The notes beneath the pieces are model-generated. The model ran no database searches. It had not been told where the DNA came from and was given only the letters and a program-made list of their open reading frames with translations. A program made the position numbers and the translations under genes. DNA of 64,000 nucleotides. Origin: Lewinellaceae bacterium. Lineage in GTDB: Bacteria > Bacteroidota > Bacteroidia > Chitinophagales > Saprospiraceae. The DNA is taken from assembly GCA_016713985.1 (NCBI GenBank), contig JADJOD010000050.1, forward strand, positions 1-64,000, written 5' to 3'. This document shows, in pieces, positions 46,897-55,708 of the stretch. How positions within the stretch are numbered: position 1 is the first letter of the stretch; each line of letters starts with the position of its first letter.

Positions 46897-47955
46897 ATGC
46901 TGAAAAAATCCCTCCAGTTTCTACTGTTTCTCGGCATCGGGGTCACCATCCTGACTCTTGTATTCCGCAGCCAGAACACCGCTTTTCAGGAACAATGCCG
47001 CCTCGACGGCGTACCCGCAGATCAGTGCAGTCTGACGGATAAACTATGGACCGATTTTTCCACGGTGCAGCTCGGCTGGATGTTGCTGGTTGTCATTGCT
47101 TTTACGATCAGCAACATTTTCCGGGCGCTGCGCTGGCAAATGCTCATCGAACCGCTGGGCTACCGGGCCGGGTTTGCCAATTCCCTGTTGACGATTTTGC
47201 TGGGTTACTTCGCCAACCTCGGGTTTCCCCGTATGGGTGAAGTGGTGCGCGCCGGCACACTCGCGCAGTACGAAAAAATCCCGGTGGAAAAAGTCATGGG
47301 CACGATGGTGGTGGACCGCCTGATGGATTTTATCTGCCTGTTCCTGGTGATCGGCCTGGCTTTTGTTTTTGAAGGACAAACGCTGCTCGATTTTATAGCC
47401 GGGCGCAAGGGCGGCGAGCAGGGCGGATTATTACAGAACTCGCTGATACTCACAACTTTCGGGTTGATGTTTGCCGGCGTGGCCGTTTTTTTTATTTTCC
47501 GGAAAAAACTGATGCACCTGCCCGTATATCAAAAAATTGCCAAATTAGTAAAAGGGTTTTGGGACGGTTTGCGCAGTGTATTCAAACTGAAAAGCCCCTC
47601 CCTTTTCCTGCTCTATTCCGGCGGCATCTGGCTGATGTTTTTCCTGCAATGCTGGTTCAATCTGAAGGCCTTCCCGCCCACGGCGCACTTAGACGCCGGG
47701 GCTACATTGATGATTTTTGTGTTCGGCACCCTCGGGTTTGTGATCCCGTCGCCGGGTGGCATGGGCACTTTTCACGCACTGGCCATCGCCGGACTGGCCT
47801 TGTACGGCGTTGGCGGCAGCGACGCATTTTCGTACGCCAACATCGCTTTTTTTGCCATTCAGATCTTTTACAACATCGTGGCCGGGGTGCTTGCATTGGT
47901 GTTGTTGCCCTTGATCAACAAAAAAAGAACCCATGAAACAACGCGTTCCTTGTAA
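46897..47955 (+). CDS. Lysylphosphatidylglycerol synthase TM-region-like membrane protein (UPF0104)
   Basis: 352 residues from ATG 46897, with about eight hydrophobic helices (LQFLLFLGIGVTILTLVF, LGWMLLVVIAFTISNIF, IPSPGGMGTFHALAIAGLAL). The block ALRWQMLIEPLGYRAGF and GFPRMGEVVRAGTLAQYE matches the flippase-like N-terminal part of MprF/LPG synthase and the AglD2/UPF0104 families. Family members are thought to move or remodel lipids; this one lacks the cytosolic aminoacyl-transfer domain. A CACCTTTG at about 46868 may be a -7 element. Confidence 0.78.
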   Translation: MLKKSLQFLLFLGIGVTILTLVFRSQNTAFQEQCRLDGVPADQCSLTDKLWTDFSTVQLGWMLLVVIAFTISNIFRALRWQMLIEPLGYRAGFANSLLTILLGYFANLGFPRMGEVVRAGTLAQYEKIPVEKVMGTMVVDRLMDFICLFLVIGLAFVFEGQTLLDFIAGRKGGEQGGLLQNSLILTTFGLMFAGVAVFFIFRKKLMHLPVYQKIAKLVKGFWDGLRSVFKLKSPSLFLLYSGGIWLMFFLQCWFNLKAFPPTAHLDAGATLMIFVFGTLGFVIPSPGGMGTFHALAIAGLALYGVGGSDAFSYANIAFFAIQIFYNIVAGVLALVLLPLINKKRTHETTRSL

Positions 47956-47982
47956 CATGCCGGCCCTCTGATATCCTGAAAA

Positions 47983-48480
47983 TCAACGACTTTTATCCTT
48001 CCACCCAAACATTATAACAAACGGCGCAATGAGGATCGCTGCGATAAGCACCCAGAACAAAGGGTTGAGGCCGGTTGTTTGTCCGGATGCCGCCTGCGCG
48101 ATGTTCCAGGTAAGCAACAACATCAGGAGGCTGATGAGCACGTTGATCACCCGCAGCAGTATTTTGGCTTTTTTGTATTCAAAAGCCGCGTTCTCCGGCG
48201 TAATTTTGGTCATATAGTTGAAGTGCTGAGGAAACCGCAGCAGGATCGTCAACGCTGCAACGGTCAGCAAGGAGATGCCCGGCAGCAGAAAAAGGGTATA
48301 TTTGGAACCGTAACCATCTGCTTTACCCGCCGCGTTGAAATGATTGGGAATAGTATCCGGCAGGCCGGAAAAATTGGCCAGCACCAGCGCAAAGGAAAGC
48401 GCGACGAATAACCAGGCGGCCACGTCGAACCAGCGTTCGGCAGTAGTTTTCGGCAGGTCAATAACAGGACGGGTATTCAT
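47983..48480 (-). CDS. DUF1648 (SdpI-like) membrane protein
   Basis: 165 residues from ATG 48480; the longer frame upstream is not hydrophobic. DUF1648 signature: LPDTIPNHFNAAGKADGYGS, with four hydrophobic helices (FALVLANFSG, FLLPGISLLTVAALTILL). SdpI relatives are immunity or signalling membrane proteins in other bacteria; here no toxin gene is near, so that role is not inferred. It lies convergent to the upstream membrane gene and divergent from rfaE2. Confidence 0.7.
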   Translation of the reverse strand: MNTRPVIDLPKTTAERWFDVAAWLFVALSFALVLANFSGLPDTIPNHFNAAGKADGYGSKYTLFLLPGISLLTVAALTILLRFPQHFNYMTKITPENAAFEYKKAKILLRVINVLISLLMLLLTWNIAQAASGQTTGLNPLFWVLIAAILIAPFVIMFGWKDKSR

Positions 48481-48551
48481 TGTTACGTTTAAATTTAATA
48501 CAACACAAAAGTGGGCTTGCTCCGATCTATGTGCATTAAAATCGGTTAAAA

Positions 48552-49046
48552 ATGTCTTTTTTCTCGACCATCGAATCAAAAATACAAACTACCCAACAAT
48601 TGGACGCCACCCTGGCTGCCTGGCGGGCAAAAAGTGAAAAAATTGTATTTACCAACGGCTGTTTCGACCTGCTGCACTACGGACACCTGCATTACCTCGC
48701 CCAGGCCCGCGATCTTGGCGACCGGCTGGTGATCGGCCTCAACAGCGCCGCATCAGTGTCCCGGCTCAAAGGTCCCAACCGCCCCATCAACGACGAACTC
48801 ACCCGCACCCACCTGCTGGCCGCCTTAGGTATGGTGGATGCGGTAGTTGTTTTTGAAGAAGACACTCCACTGCATCTGATCCAACTGATTCAACCGGACA
48901 TACTCGTGAAAGGAGGCGACTGGAAACCCGAACAAATCGTGGGATCCGACCTCGTTCTGGCCAGAGGCGGCCAGGTATTCAGTCTGCCGTATATCGAGGG
49001 CTACTCTACCACGAATATCGAGCAGAAAATTCTGAGCAGGGGGTAG
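48552..49046 (+). CDS. rfaE2: D-glycero-beta-D-manno-heptose 1-phosphate adenylyltransferase
   Basis: 164 residues. FTNGCFDLLHYGHLHYLA near residue 33 is the cytidylyltransferase-fold nucleotide site (HxGH-type). KGGDWKPEQIVG and GYSTTNIEQKI complete the RfaE/HldE C-terminal domain. It makes ADP-heptose from heptose-1-phosphate and ATP for the lipopolysaccharide inner core. The protein is the single-domain form; the kinase part is separate in Bacteroidota. It ends (LSRG-stop) directly where the next repeat begins. Confidence 0.92.
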   Translation: MSFFSTIESKIQTTQQLDATLAAWRAKSEKIVFTNGCFDLLHYGHLHYLAQARDLGDRLVIGLNSAASVSRLKGPNRPINDELTRTHLLAALGMVDAVVVFEEDTPLHLIQLIQPDILVKGGDWKPEQIVGSDLVLARGGQVFSLPYIEGYSTTNIEQKILSRG

Positions 49047-49140
49047 GTTGGTGTATTTGGTGTATCGGTTGTTGGTTATTGGTTTATCAGGAGTTTTCCT
49101 CCGATGACCAATAACCAACAACCCCTTAACCAACAACCGA
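49047..49140. repeat. Heptamer-like array and hairpin between convergent rfaE2 and doxX
   Basis: From the stop of rfaE2 (49046), words GGTTGTT/GGTTATT run to about 49090, then their complements ACCAATA, ACCAACA run to 49140. Arms 49067-49082 and 49108-49123 are exact 16-base complements, so it can act as a bidirectional terminator. The last codons of the DoxX gene (Asp-Arg-Ser-Val-Val-Gly-stop) lie inside it. Confidence 0.85.
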
Positions 49141-49509
49141 CCGGTCTTTGGCGGCATAAGTGGCATAAAGCATGGCGGCGCCCGACAAACAAAGGTCTTT
49201 GAAGAGATTGGCTGTGGCCAGCTGTAAATTGTCGCCCCGGTCCATGACGGCCGGCAAGTGGAGCAGCAATACAAAAAGCAATAGTTCAACGGACAACAAG
49301 ACGGCCGCCAGTTTGTCGTACTTGCCGAGCAAGATAGCCACAGCGGCAGCAACTAAACCGGCGCCGGCAATAAACAGCCAAACCATCGGAGCCGGCAAAT
49401 AATTGGGGATCATGGGGGCCATCTGGCTGGCGTTCATAAAATGGAAAGAACCAAAAACGGCAATGGGGATGGCGAAGAACCAGCGCCCGAGGGATAAAAA
49501 TGAGTTCAT
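49126..49509 (-). CDS. DoxX-family membrane protein
   Basis: 127 residues. DoxX signature: FLSLGRWFFAIPIAVFGSFH then a motif of four hydrophobic helices (MVWLFIAGAGLVAAAVAILL, LLLFVLLLHLPAVM). DoxX-like proteins are small quinol-interacting or stress-related membrane proteins of unclear activity. The last six codons are made by the adjoining repeat, so the true C-terminus may be shorter than the family's. It is divergent from the VWA gene, sharing the region with the nested palindrome at 49573. Confidence 0.72.
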   Translation of the reverse strand: MNSFLSLGRWFFAIPIAVFGSFHFMNASQMAPMIPNYLPAPMVWLFIAGAGLVAAAVAILLGKYDKLAAVLLSVELLLFVLLLHLPAVMDRGDNLQLATANLFKDLCLSGAAMLYATYAAKDRSVVG

Positions 49510-49572
49510 ATGATTTTAATTTTTATTTTTAAATAATTTTAAATCAAACATTTGAAACATTTTTATTGATAA

Positions 49573-49674
49573 TTGCAGATTACCTGATTGTTGAATAGTG
49601 ATGTCCCACGTGCGACATCACAATTCCTTACATCAACCATCTCCATCAAAAATCAGCAATCAGGTACTCTGCAA
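49573..49674. promoter_or_regulatory. Nested palindromes in a divergent promoter region
   Basis: Outer arms TTGCAGATTACCTGATTG (49573-49590) and CAATCAGGTACTCTGCAA (49657-49674) pair at 17 of 18 positions. Inside, GTGATGTC and GACATCAC (49598-49621) flank CCACGTGC, giving a near-perfect 24-base palindrome. It lies between the divergent doxX and VWA genes and could be an operator for a dimeric regulator plus a hairpin, or a repeat element. Confidence 0.6.
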
Positions 49675-49728
49675 TCGTCAATCAAAACAAACAAAAACCT
49701 CAAGGCAAAGAGACAAAAATAGTATTTT

Positions 49729-50862
49729 ATGCCCGATCACCTCGAACGCTGGCGCCTGATCCTCGGACAAAAAGCCGACGCCGAACAGGAAATCGCCCTG
49801 CCCGAAACCCTGAAGGGGATGGACGACGTGCTGGAAGCGCTGTACGACACGGAACGGCAGGGCGGTCTCGGCAAATCTTCCCCCAACATCAACCGCTGGC
49901 TGGGTGATATCCGCCGATTTTTCCCCGCGCAGGTGGTGCAGGTGATGCAACGCGACGCGCTCGAACGCCTCGGCCTCACCCAGTTACTGCTCGAACCCGA
50001 ATTGCTGTCCAGCGTGGAGCCGGACGTCAACCTCGTCGGCGCCTTGCTTTCTCTCAACAAGGTTCTGCCCGACAAAACCCGCGAAACCGCGCGCCACGTC
50101 GTCCGGAAAGTAGTGGAAGACCTGGAAAAAAAACTGCGCAACCCGCTCCGCGAAGCGATACAAAACGCCCTGCACCGCCAGGTTCGCAACCGGCGCCCGC
50201 GCAGCAACGAAATCGACTGGCTTCGCACGATCCGGCAAAACATGAAGCACTATCAGCCTGATTATAAAACGATTATACCTGAACGTTTGATCGGTTACGG
50301 GCGCAAGGGCCAGGCACTGCGACACGTCATCCTGCTGCTCGATCAAAGCGGATCGATGGCGGGTTCTGTGGTGTATGCGGGTATTCTCGGTTCGGTTATG
50401 GCCTCGGTGCGCTCCGTCAAAACCAACGTGGTGGCTTTTGATACCGCAGTCGTCGACCTGAGTGAACACCAGCACGATCCCGTGGAACTCCTGTTTGGCA
50501 CCCAACTCGGCGGCGGCACGGACATCGCCAAAGCGCTCGGCTACGCCGAAACGTTGATCCGAACACCGCAGGATACCATTCTTGTGCTCATCAGCGACCT
50601 GTTTGAAGGCGGCGACCGCAAACAAATGCTCAAAAAGGTCGCAACATTCCGGCAGGCAGGTGTAAGCGCCATCGCTTTGCTCGCCCTGAGCGACGAGGGC
50701 GCCCCGGCTTACGACCACGACAATGCCGCGGCCCTGGCAGCACTCGACGTCCCGGCCTTTGCCTGCACACCCGCCTTATTCCCCGACCTCATGGCGGCGG
50801 CTATTCAGAAGCGCGACCTCAAAACCTGGGCCGGCGACAACGGCCTGTCGCTAAAAGGTTGA
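49729..50862 (+). CDS. Von Willebrand factor A (VWA) domain protein
   Basis: 377 residues. After a helical N-terminal part (residues 1-190), a VWA domain begins with the MIDAS motif DQSGSM near residue 204, with threonine and Asp sites further on (GGGTDIAKALGYAE, VLISDLFEGGD). CoxE/BatA-type VWA proteins usually pair with a MoxR ATPase to remodel or assemble complexes, but no MoxR or SWIM-type neighbour lies within this window next to it, so it stands alone here. The start at 49729 follows the nested palindrome by 54 bases. Confidence 0.82.
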   Translation: MPDHLERWRLILGQKADAEQEIALPETLKGMDDVLEALYDTERQGGLGKSSPNINRWLGDIRRFFPAQVVQVMQRDALERLGLTQLLLEPELLSSVEPDVNLVGALLSLNKVLPDKTRETARHVVRKVVEDLEKKLRNPLREAIQNALHRQVRNRRPRSNEIDWLRTIRQNMKHYQPDYKTIIPERLIGYGRKGQALRHVILLLDQSGSMAGSVVYAGILGSVMASVRSVKTNVVAFDTAVVDLSEHQHDPVELLFGTQLGGGTDIAKALGYAETLIRTPQDTILVLISDLFEGGDRKQMLKKVATFRQAGVSAIALLALSDEGAPAYDHDNAAALAALDVPAFACTPALFPDLMAAAIQKRDLKTWAGDNGLSLKG

Positions 50863-51019
50863 ATTTATTCTTAAAAAATCGCAAAAATGAGGACTTTTGC
50901 GCCCGAAAACGATCCAATATATCAGATAAGCGCCGGGACCCAATTTGCAGTATATCAATGACGAAATGGCCCCGATGACGATACTCTCTTGCACTTCATA
51001 TTCTGAAACTGTTTATTCC

Positions 51020-51677
51020 ATGAAGAATTTCTTCTTTTTTGCCGCCGCCGTGCTGGTTCTGTTGTTTGAATCTTGTGAAAATAAAACCGCTACTATCGGA
51101 AATCTGCCGCCCGATGGCGAAAAAAACCTTACCCCCGGCAGCCTGCCACCCGGAAAAAGCGACTCATTAGCCGGTTTCAGGGGTTGCGAACGGGGCGCCT
51201 GGTCGGCGTTGTCGGCCGATTCCGAAGAATTTATTTACCAGCATTACGTCGTCATAATAAAACGCAAAGCCAACGGTATGGGTGAGGAGCTCACCGTACG
51301 ACGTGATTCGGGACGCGCCGACTTCGTCATTCCCATGCCTGAAAACGGCTATTTTCACGGCGTTTGCCGCAACAAACTTTTTCGTAGACGCCGGTACCGG
51401 TCCCGACAAAAGGGATTTGTTCATATTCGACCTGGACAAAATGACGCAAACCTTCACAACCCCTTATTGTGGCGAATTGCGGATCGTTCAATCCGAACGG
51501 CTTTGGTTCTACCTGCCGGTGGAGGAAAGTGAAGTGACCAAAAAACCCGAATGCCCGCAACAAGAAGAATGGTCCAAAAACGGATGGAGTGTGGGTTACG
51601 GCCAGGTTTGTATTTTTAATTTTATGAACCGCTCGCTGACGCGAAAATCGGAATGGGCGTGTGTCCCGCTGCAATAA
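51020..51677 (+). CDS. Lipoprotein of unknown function (one frameshift)
   Basis: Signal and lipobox MKNFFFFAAAVLVLLFESC at 51020. The mature part has no known family: CERGAWSALSADSEEF, then GRADFVIPMPENGYFHG. An extra base near 51360 shifts the frame; the other frame continues well (TNFFVDAGTGPDKRDLFIFD, then IVQSERLWFYLPVEESEV) to 51677, about 218 residues. Whether this is error or decay is unclear. Confidence 0.6.
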
Positions 51678-51826
51678 GCGATGCCCTTGCCGGACGGCTG
51701 AAAAGTGGTTATTATCTAATTGCGGCGGCCATTCATCCGTTTTTTAAAGGAATGTCTCAACTGTTCCGGTTTTTGCCCGTTTAGCGATGGTATGCCGGTG
51801 CCGTACGGCGCAAACCCGTCCGCAAG

Positions 51827-51859
51827 CCGTCCACCGTCTATCGTCTACCATCCACCGTC
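51827..51859. repeat. Short heptamer array ending at an ATG
   Basis: Units of the CCACCGT/CTATCGT/CTACCAT type run to base 51859, directly before the ATG of the ABC permease gene, with no spacer. Words match the complement of the array at 42134-42327 (ACCGTCC). Confidence 0.75.
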
Positions 51860-54451
51860 ATGAGTTTTGTCCTGAAAATGGCCTGGCGCGACAGCCGCCG
51901 CAATCGCGCCCGCCTCTTTTTATTTATTTCCGCCATCACTGTCGGCATTGCCGCGCTGACTGCCGTCCGCTCGTTCTCCGTCAACCTCACCGGCGACATC
52001 GACCGCGAGGCTAAAACCTTGCTCGGCGCCGACCTGCTGATCGGCGCCAATCAGGTAGCGCCGGACTCCATCCTCCGGCATTTTAACACCCCCGGAACCG
52101 AACGCGCCGGGGTCACCAACTTTATGAGTATGGTGCGTTTTCCGCGCAACGGCGGCACCCGGCTCTCTCAGATCCGCGCGCTGGAAGGACAGTATCCCTT
52201 TTACGGAAAATGGAAAAGTAACCCGGAAAACTCCTGGAAAACCTTCCGGGCGGGCAAAAAAGCCCTGGTAGATCACGCGTTGATGCTCCAGTTCGATATG
52301 CAGCCGGGCGACAGCATACAGGTGGGCAACGTGACCTTCCTCATCGAAGGCGACCTGCTTTCTTCACCCGGCAGGGCGGGCATTGCGTCGAGTATCGCGC
52401 CGGTGGTGTTTATTCCCGAAGCCTGGCTCGACAGCACCGGGCTCATCCAGCGCGGTAGCCGGGTGGATTACCAGTATTTTTATAAAATGCCCGACGGCGT
52501 TGACCCCGAAACCGTGGTGAAACCCCTCGAAAAACAATTCGAGCAGGCCAACCTCGACTGGGATACCGTGGCAAGCCGCAAAAAAAGCATCGGCGCTGCT
52601 TTCGGCAATTTCGGCACCTTTCTCAATCTTGTCGGCTTTATTGCCTTGTTGCTCGGCTGTATCGGCGTAGCCGGTGCGGTACACATTTATATCAAAGACA
52701 AACTGCCTACCGTTGCCATCCTGCGTTGTCTCGGCGCCAGCGGACGAAAAGCGTTTTACGTTTACCTCGTGCAGGTAGCCGGCATCGGCCTGCTGGGGGC
52801 GCTGGCGGGCGCTTTTGCAGGCGCCCTGATCCAGAAAATTCTGCCCTGGATCGTACGCGACCTGCTACCCATCGAAAACGTGAGTACCGATTTTTCGTGG
52901 CCGGCGATGGCACAAGGTGTGGCCCTGGGCCTTTCGGTGGCGATTTTATTCGCGCTGCTGCCCTTGTCCGGCATTTTAAAAACATCGCCGCTGCGCACCC
53001 TGCGCGCTTCTTTCGGCGAAAATGAAAGTTCCAGCCGCCCGCTGCGCTGGGGCGTGTACACCCTGATTCTGCTCGCCATTTTCGGCTTCACGTGGTGGCT
53101 CATCCGCGACTGGCAAGAAACGCTCTATTTTATGGGCGGCATCGCCGCGGCCTTCCTCGTTCTGTGGGGCATCGCCCGGCTTCTGACCTTTTTGCTGCGC
53201 CGTTTTTTTCCGAAAAAATGGAGTTACGTGCTGCGCCAGGGCATTGCCAACCTGTTCCGCCCCGAAAACCAGACGGTTTTGCTGGTTGTCACCATCGGCC
53301 TGGGCACCATGCTGCTTTCCACCCTTTTCCTGATCCAGAACCTGCTGCTCAAACAGGTCGAATTCTCCGGTAGCGGCAACCAGCCGAACATGATCCTGTT
53401 CGACATCCAGACGGCCGACAAAGACCAGGTGGCCGAACTGGTGAAGGCACACGGTATGCCCCTGATGCAGCAGGTCGCCGTGGTGACCACCCGGGCAGAA
53501 TCCATCGACGGCATCACCAAGGCGATGTACGAAGCCGCCGACACCTTGCAAAAAGACACCGTGCCGCGGGAAAACCCAAGGCGCCGGGGCGGCGGCCCGC
53601 CCGACGAATCGGACAACCGGATTCGCCGCTGGGTATGGGACCGCGAATACCGCGTCACCTTCCGCGATACCCTGATCGATACGGAAGAAATCGTCGAAGG
53701 CGAGTGGGTCGGCACACATACACCCGGCCAACCCATTAAAATATCCATTTCCGACGGTTTGCAACGCGGCATGAAGGCCAAAATCGGCACGAAGATCGTG
53801 TTCAACGTGCAGGGCGCGCGGATCGAAACCGAGGTCGGCAGCATCCGGAAAGTGGATTTTAACCGGGTGCAGACCAATTTTTTGGTGGTGTTCCCGACGG
53901 GTGTTTTAGAAAAAGCGCCGCAATTCCACGTGGTGGTGTCCAAAGTGAGCAGTGCGGATCAGTCGGCCCGTTTCCAGTCGGAACTCGTGCGCCGGTTCCC
54001 CGGCGTATCGGCCATCGACCTGACACAGATATTGAAATCCGTGGATGAAGTATTGGGCAAAGTGTCGTTTGTGATCCGTTTTATGGCCTTGTTCAGCATA
54101 TTGACCGGCCTGCTGGTGCTCGTCAGTTCGATCTACCAGGGCAAGTTTGCGCGTATCCGCGAGAGCGTGTTGCTGCGCACCCTCGGCGCGAGCCGCCGTC
54201 AGATACTGGCAATCAATGCCTTGGAGTATTTTTTACTCGGCGCTTTGGCCTGCCTCGCCGGGGTAGGTTTGTCCGTTCTGGGCGCCTGGGCGCTGGCGGA
54301 ATTTGCGTTCAAAATCCCCTTCGAAGTGGAGTGGTGGCCCTTGCTGGCGACATTTTTGGTCATTACGGTCATTACGGTGCTGATCGGTTTGTTCAACAGC
54401 CGGGAAGTGGTGAACAAGCCGCCTCTGGAGGTGTTGCGGCAGGAGGTGTAG
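51860..54451 (+). CDS. ABC transporter permease of the FtsX/YbbP type
   Basis: 863 residues. Arrangement of one N-terminal helix, a large periplasmic loop and seven to nine further helices in two FtsX-like groups (around residues 260-470 and 740-860), e.g. FLNLVGFIALLLGCIGVAGA and LLGALACLAGVGLSVLGAWA. MSFVLKMAWRDSRRNRARLF is the usual first cytoplasmic stretch. Such proteins pair with a LolD/YbbA-type ATPase for lipoprotein or lipid export or tetrapyrrole/peptide transfer; no ATPase gene is adjacent. The start is directly after a repeat array. A strong hairpin follows the stop. Confidence 0.85.
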   Translation: MSFVLKMAWRDSRRNRARLFLFISAITVGIAALTAVRSFSVNLTGDIDREAKTLLGADLLIGANQVAPDSILRHFNTPGTERAGVTNFMSMVRFPRNGGTRLSQIRALEGQYPFYGKWKSNPENSWKTFRAGKKALVDHALMLQFDMQPGDSIQVGNVTFLIEGDLLSSPGRAGIASSIAPVVFIPEAWLDSTGLIQRGSRVDYQYFYKMPDGVDPETVVKPLEKQFEQANLDWDTVASRKKSIGAAFGNFGTFLNLVGFIALLLGCIGVAGAVHIYIKDKLPTVAILRCLGASGRKAFYVYLVQVAGIGLLGALAGAFAGALIQKILPWIVRDLLPIENVSTDFSWPAMAQGVALGLSVAILFALLPLSGILKTSPLRTLRASFGENESSSRPLRWGVYTLILLAIFGFTWWLIRDWQETLYFMGGIAAAFLVLWGIARLLTFLLRRFFPKKWSYVLRQGIANLFRPENQTVLLVVTIGLGTMLLSTLFLIQNLLLKQVEFSGSGNQPNMILFDIQTADKDQVAELVKAHGMPLMQQVAVVTTRAESIDGITKAMYEAADTLQKDTVPRENPRRRGGGPPDESDNRIRRWVWDREYRVTFRDTLIDTEEIVEGEWVGTHTPGQPIKISISDGLQRGMKAKIGTKIVFNVQGARIETEVGSIRKVDFNRVQTNFLVVFPTGVLEKAPQFHVVVSKVSSADQSARFQSELVRRFPGVSAIDLTQILKSVDEVLGKVSFVIRFMALFSILTGLLVLVSSIYQGKFARIRESVLLRTLGASRRQILAINALEYFLLGALACLAGVGLSVLGAWALAEFAFKIPFEVEWWPLLATFLVITVITVLIGLFNSREVVNKPPLEVLRQEV

Positions 54452-54467
54452 GTAACGCCAGGCTCCG

Positions 54468-54513
54468 CAAGTTATTGATCGCCTCACTTCGGAGTGAGAC
54501 GATCAATAACTTG
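54468..54513. terminator. Hairpin after the ABC permease gene
   Basis: CAAGTTATTGATCG (54468-54481) and CGATCAATAACTTG (54500-54513) are exact arms; an inner CTCACTTCGGAGTGAG stem extends the fold. Only two T follow, so it may be a terminator or a palindromic repeat element. Confidence 0.65.
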
Positions 54514-54539
54514 ATTCACAGAACAAACTGATATACGCG

Positions 54540-54572
54540 TGTCATGCTGAGGCGCAGCCGAAGCATCTGAAT
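54540..54572. repeat. Single arm of the palindromic element of 113-217
   Basis: The word TGTCATGCTGAGGCGCAGCC and following GAAGCATCTGAA resembles the arms at 113-145 and 185-217 in the TGAGCGCAG and AAGCATCT parts. Here only one arm is present. Confidence 0.55.
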
Positions 54573-54578
54573 ATGACA

Positions 54579-54650
54579 AAACCTGAAACCTTCAAACCCT
54601 GAAACCCTCAAACCCCTCAAACCTTCAAACCCCTCAAACCTCAAACACCA
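54579..54650. repeat. Degenerate 7-9-bp repeat overlapping the stop of the SAM hydrolase gene
   Basis: CTTCAAAC, CCTCAAAC and CCCTCAAAC units repeat from 54579 to about 54650. On the minus strand they supply the stop codon of the next gene (54634-54636) and its last codons. Confidence 0.8.
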
Positions 54651-55416
54651 CCTCCACCACATCCTCCACCTTCAGCCCCAGCAGCGTGGAAGCGCGGCCC
54701 ATATTCACGGCGATTTCGAGAAAACCGGCGGTATTGAACAGGCAAAGTTGTTCCCCCACCGGCACGTCGCAGTAGTTGCCGGAAAGTTTGGTGATCGGGT
54801 CGTTGCGTTTAAAAAAGAGGGAAAATTCGCGCCCGTTCAGCGCTTTTTCAAACACGTCGCGGTGGATGTTGACCACCACGTTTTCAAAATTATCGACGTG
54901 GATCACCGTGCCGCGGATACGAGTGGGTGTGATCACGGGTTGTATGCTGATGCGTTCGAGCAGGGGCGCCGGGAATTCGCCGAGTTCCTCGAAAGGTTTG
55001 CCCCCGGCGAGATGCGCCACTGCGGCGGCGTACACGTTTTTTACCGCAAAATGTTCGGCGGAATCGGCGGGCAGGCTGCGCAGGTCCGCCGGGTCGATCT
55101 GAGAAAAAAGCAAGGTAAGCAGGCCGTTGTCGGGCGCGAGAAAGTAGTGGCCGTTGCGGCGGGTCGCCACAAAACGAAACCCCTGGCTGTACACGCAGTT
55201 GACGCCGATCAGGTGGATCGTGCCTTCGGGGAATTCAGGCCAGACATTTTGCACCATAAAGGCGCCCTGAACGATGTCGAAAGGTTTGACATCGTGTGAA
55301 ATATCCACCAGCATCACATCAGGGGTGCGGCTGAGCAGCGCGCCTTTGAGTGCGCCGGCGTAAAAATCCTGGGTGCCAAAATCGGTGGTAAGGGTGACGA
55401 GTTGCATCGGGTTCAT
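54634..55416 (-). CDS. SAM hydrolase/hydroxide adenosyltransferase (DUF62)
   Basis: About 260 residues from the ATG at 55416 (an ATG at 55407 is also possible). DUF62 signature: TLTTDFGTQDFYAGALKGAL near the start, DISHDVKPFDIVQGAFM and HVDNFENVVVNI near the middle. Family members split SAM with water to give adenosine and methionine. No signal peptide; cytoplasmic. The C-terminal codons run into a tandem repeat. Confidence 0.9.
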   Translation of the reverse strand: MNPMQLVTLTTDFGTQDFYAGALKGALLSRTPDVMLVDISHDVKPFDIVQGAFMVQNVWPEFPEGTIHLIGVNCVYSQGFRFVATRRNGHYFLAPDNGLLTLLFSQIDPADLRSLPADSAEHFAVKNVYAAAVAHLAGGKPFEELGEFPAPLLERISIQPVITPTRIRGTVIHVDNFENVVVNIHRDVFEKALNGREFSLFFKRNDPITKLSGNYCDVPVGEQLCLFNTAGFLEIAVNMGRASTLLGLKVEDVVEVVFEV

Positions 55417-55708
55417 TTTCTTGTGACTAAACCTGGCTGTGAAGAAAAAACAAGGACACACATCCGATTAAAAGAAGTGTAAATTTTTGGAAGTCAGCCA
55501 TATACTGAAAAAGGTCTTATAAAAATATTCGTTTGGAACCACCTCCAGGTTTTTTTTGTTTGAATTCCGCTTTTACAACGCTAATTTTGTGAGCAAAAGC
55601 GGGGTCTTAGAACGAAACAGGCATGAAGGCGCAACACAACCAACACTCTGAAAATCAACCCGCTATGTGTTGTTTACCTCCCGCTGCCGATAACTGAGGA
55701 CATATCAT

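Noticed and set aside
54540..54650. A small gene between the ABC permease and the SAM hydrolase
   Set aside because: The stretch is repeats and a hairpin; no start codon with a convincing frame was found.
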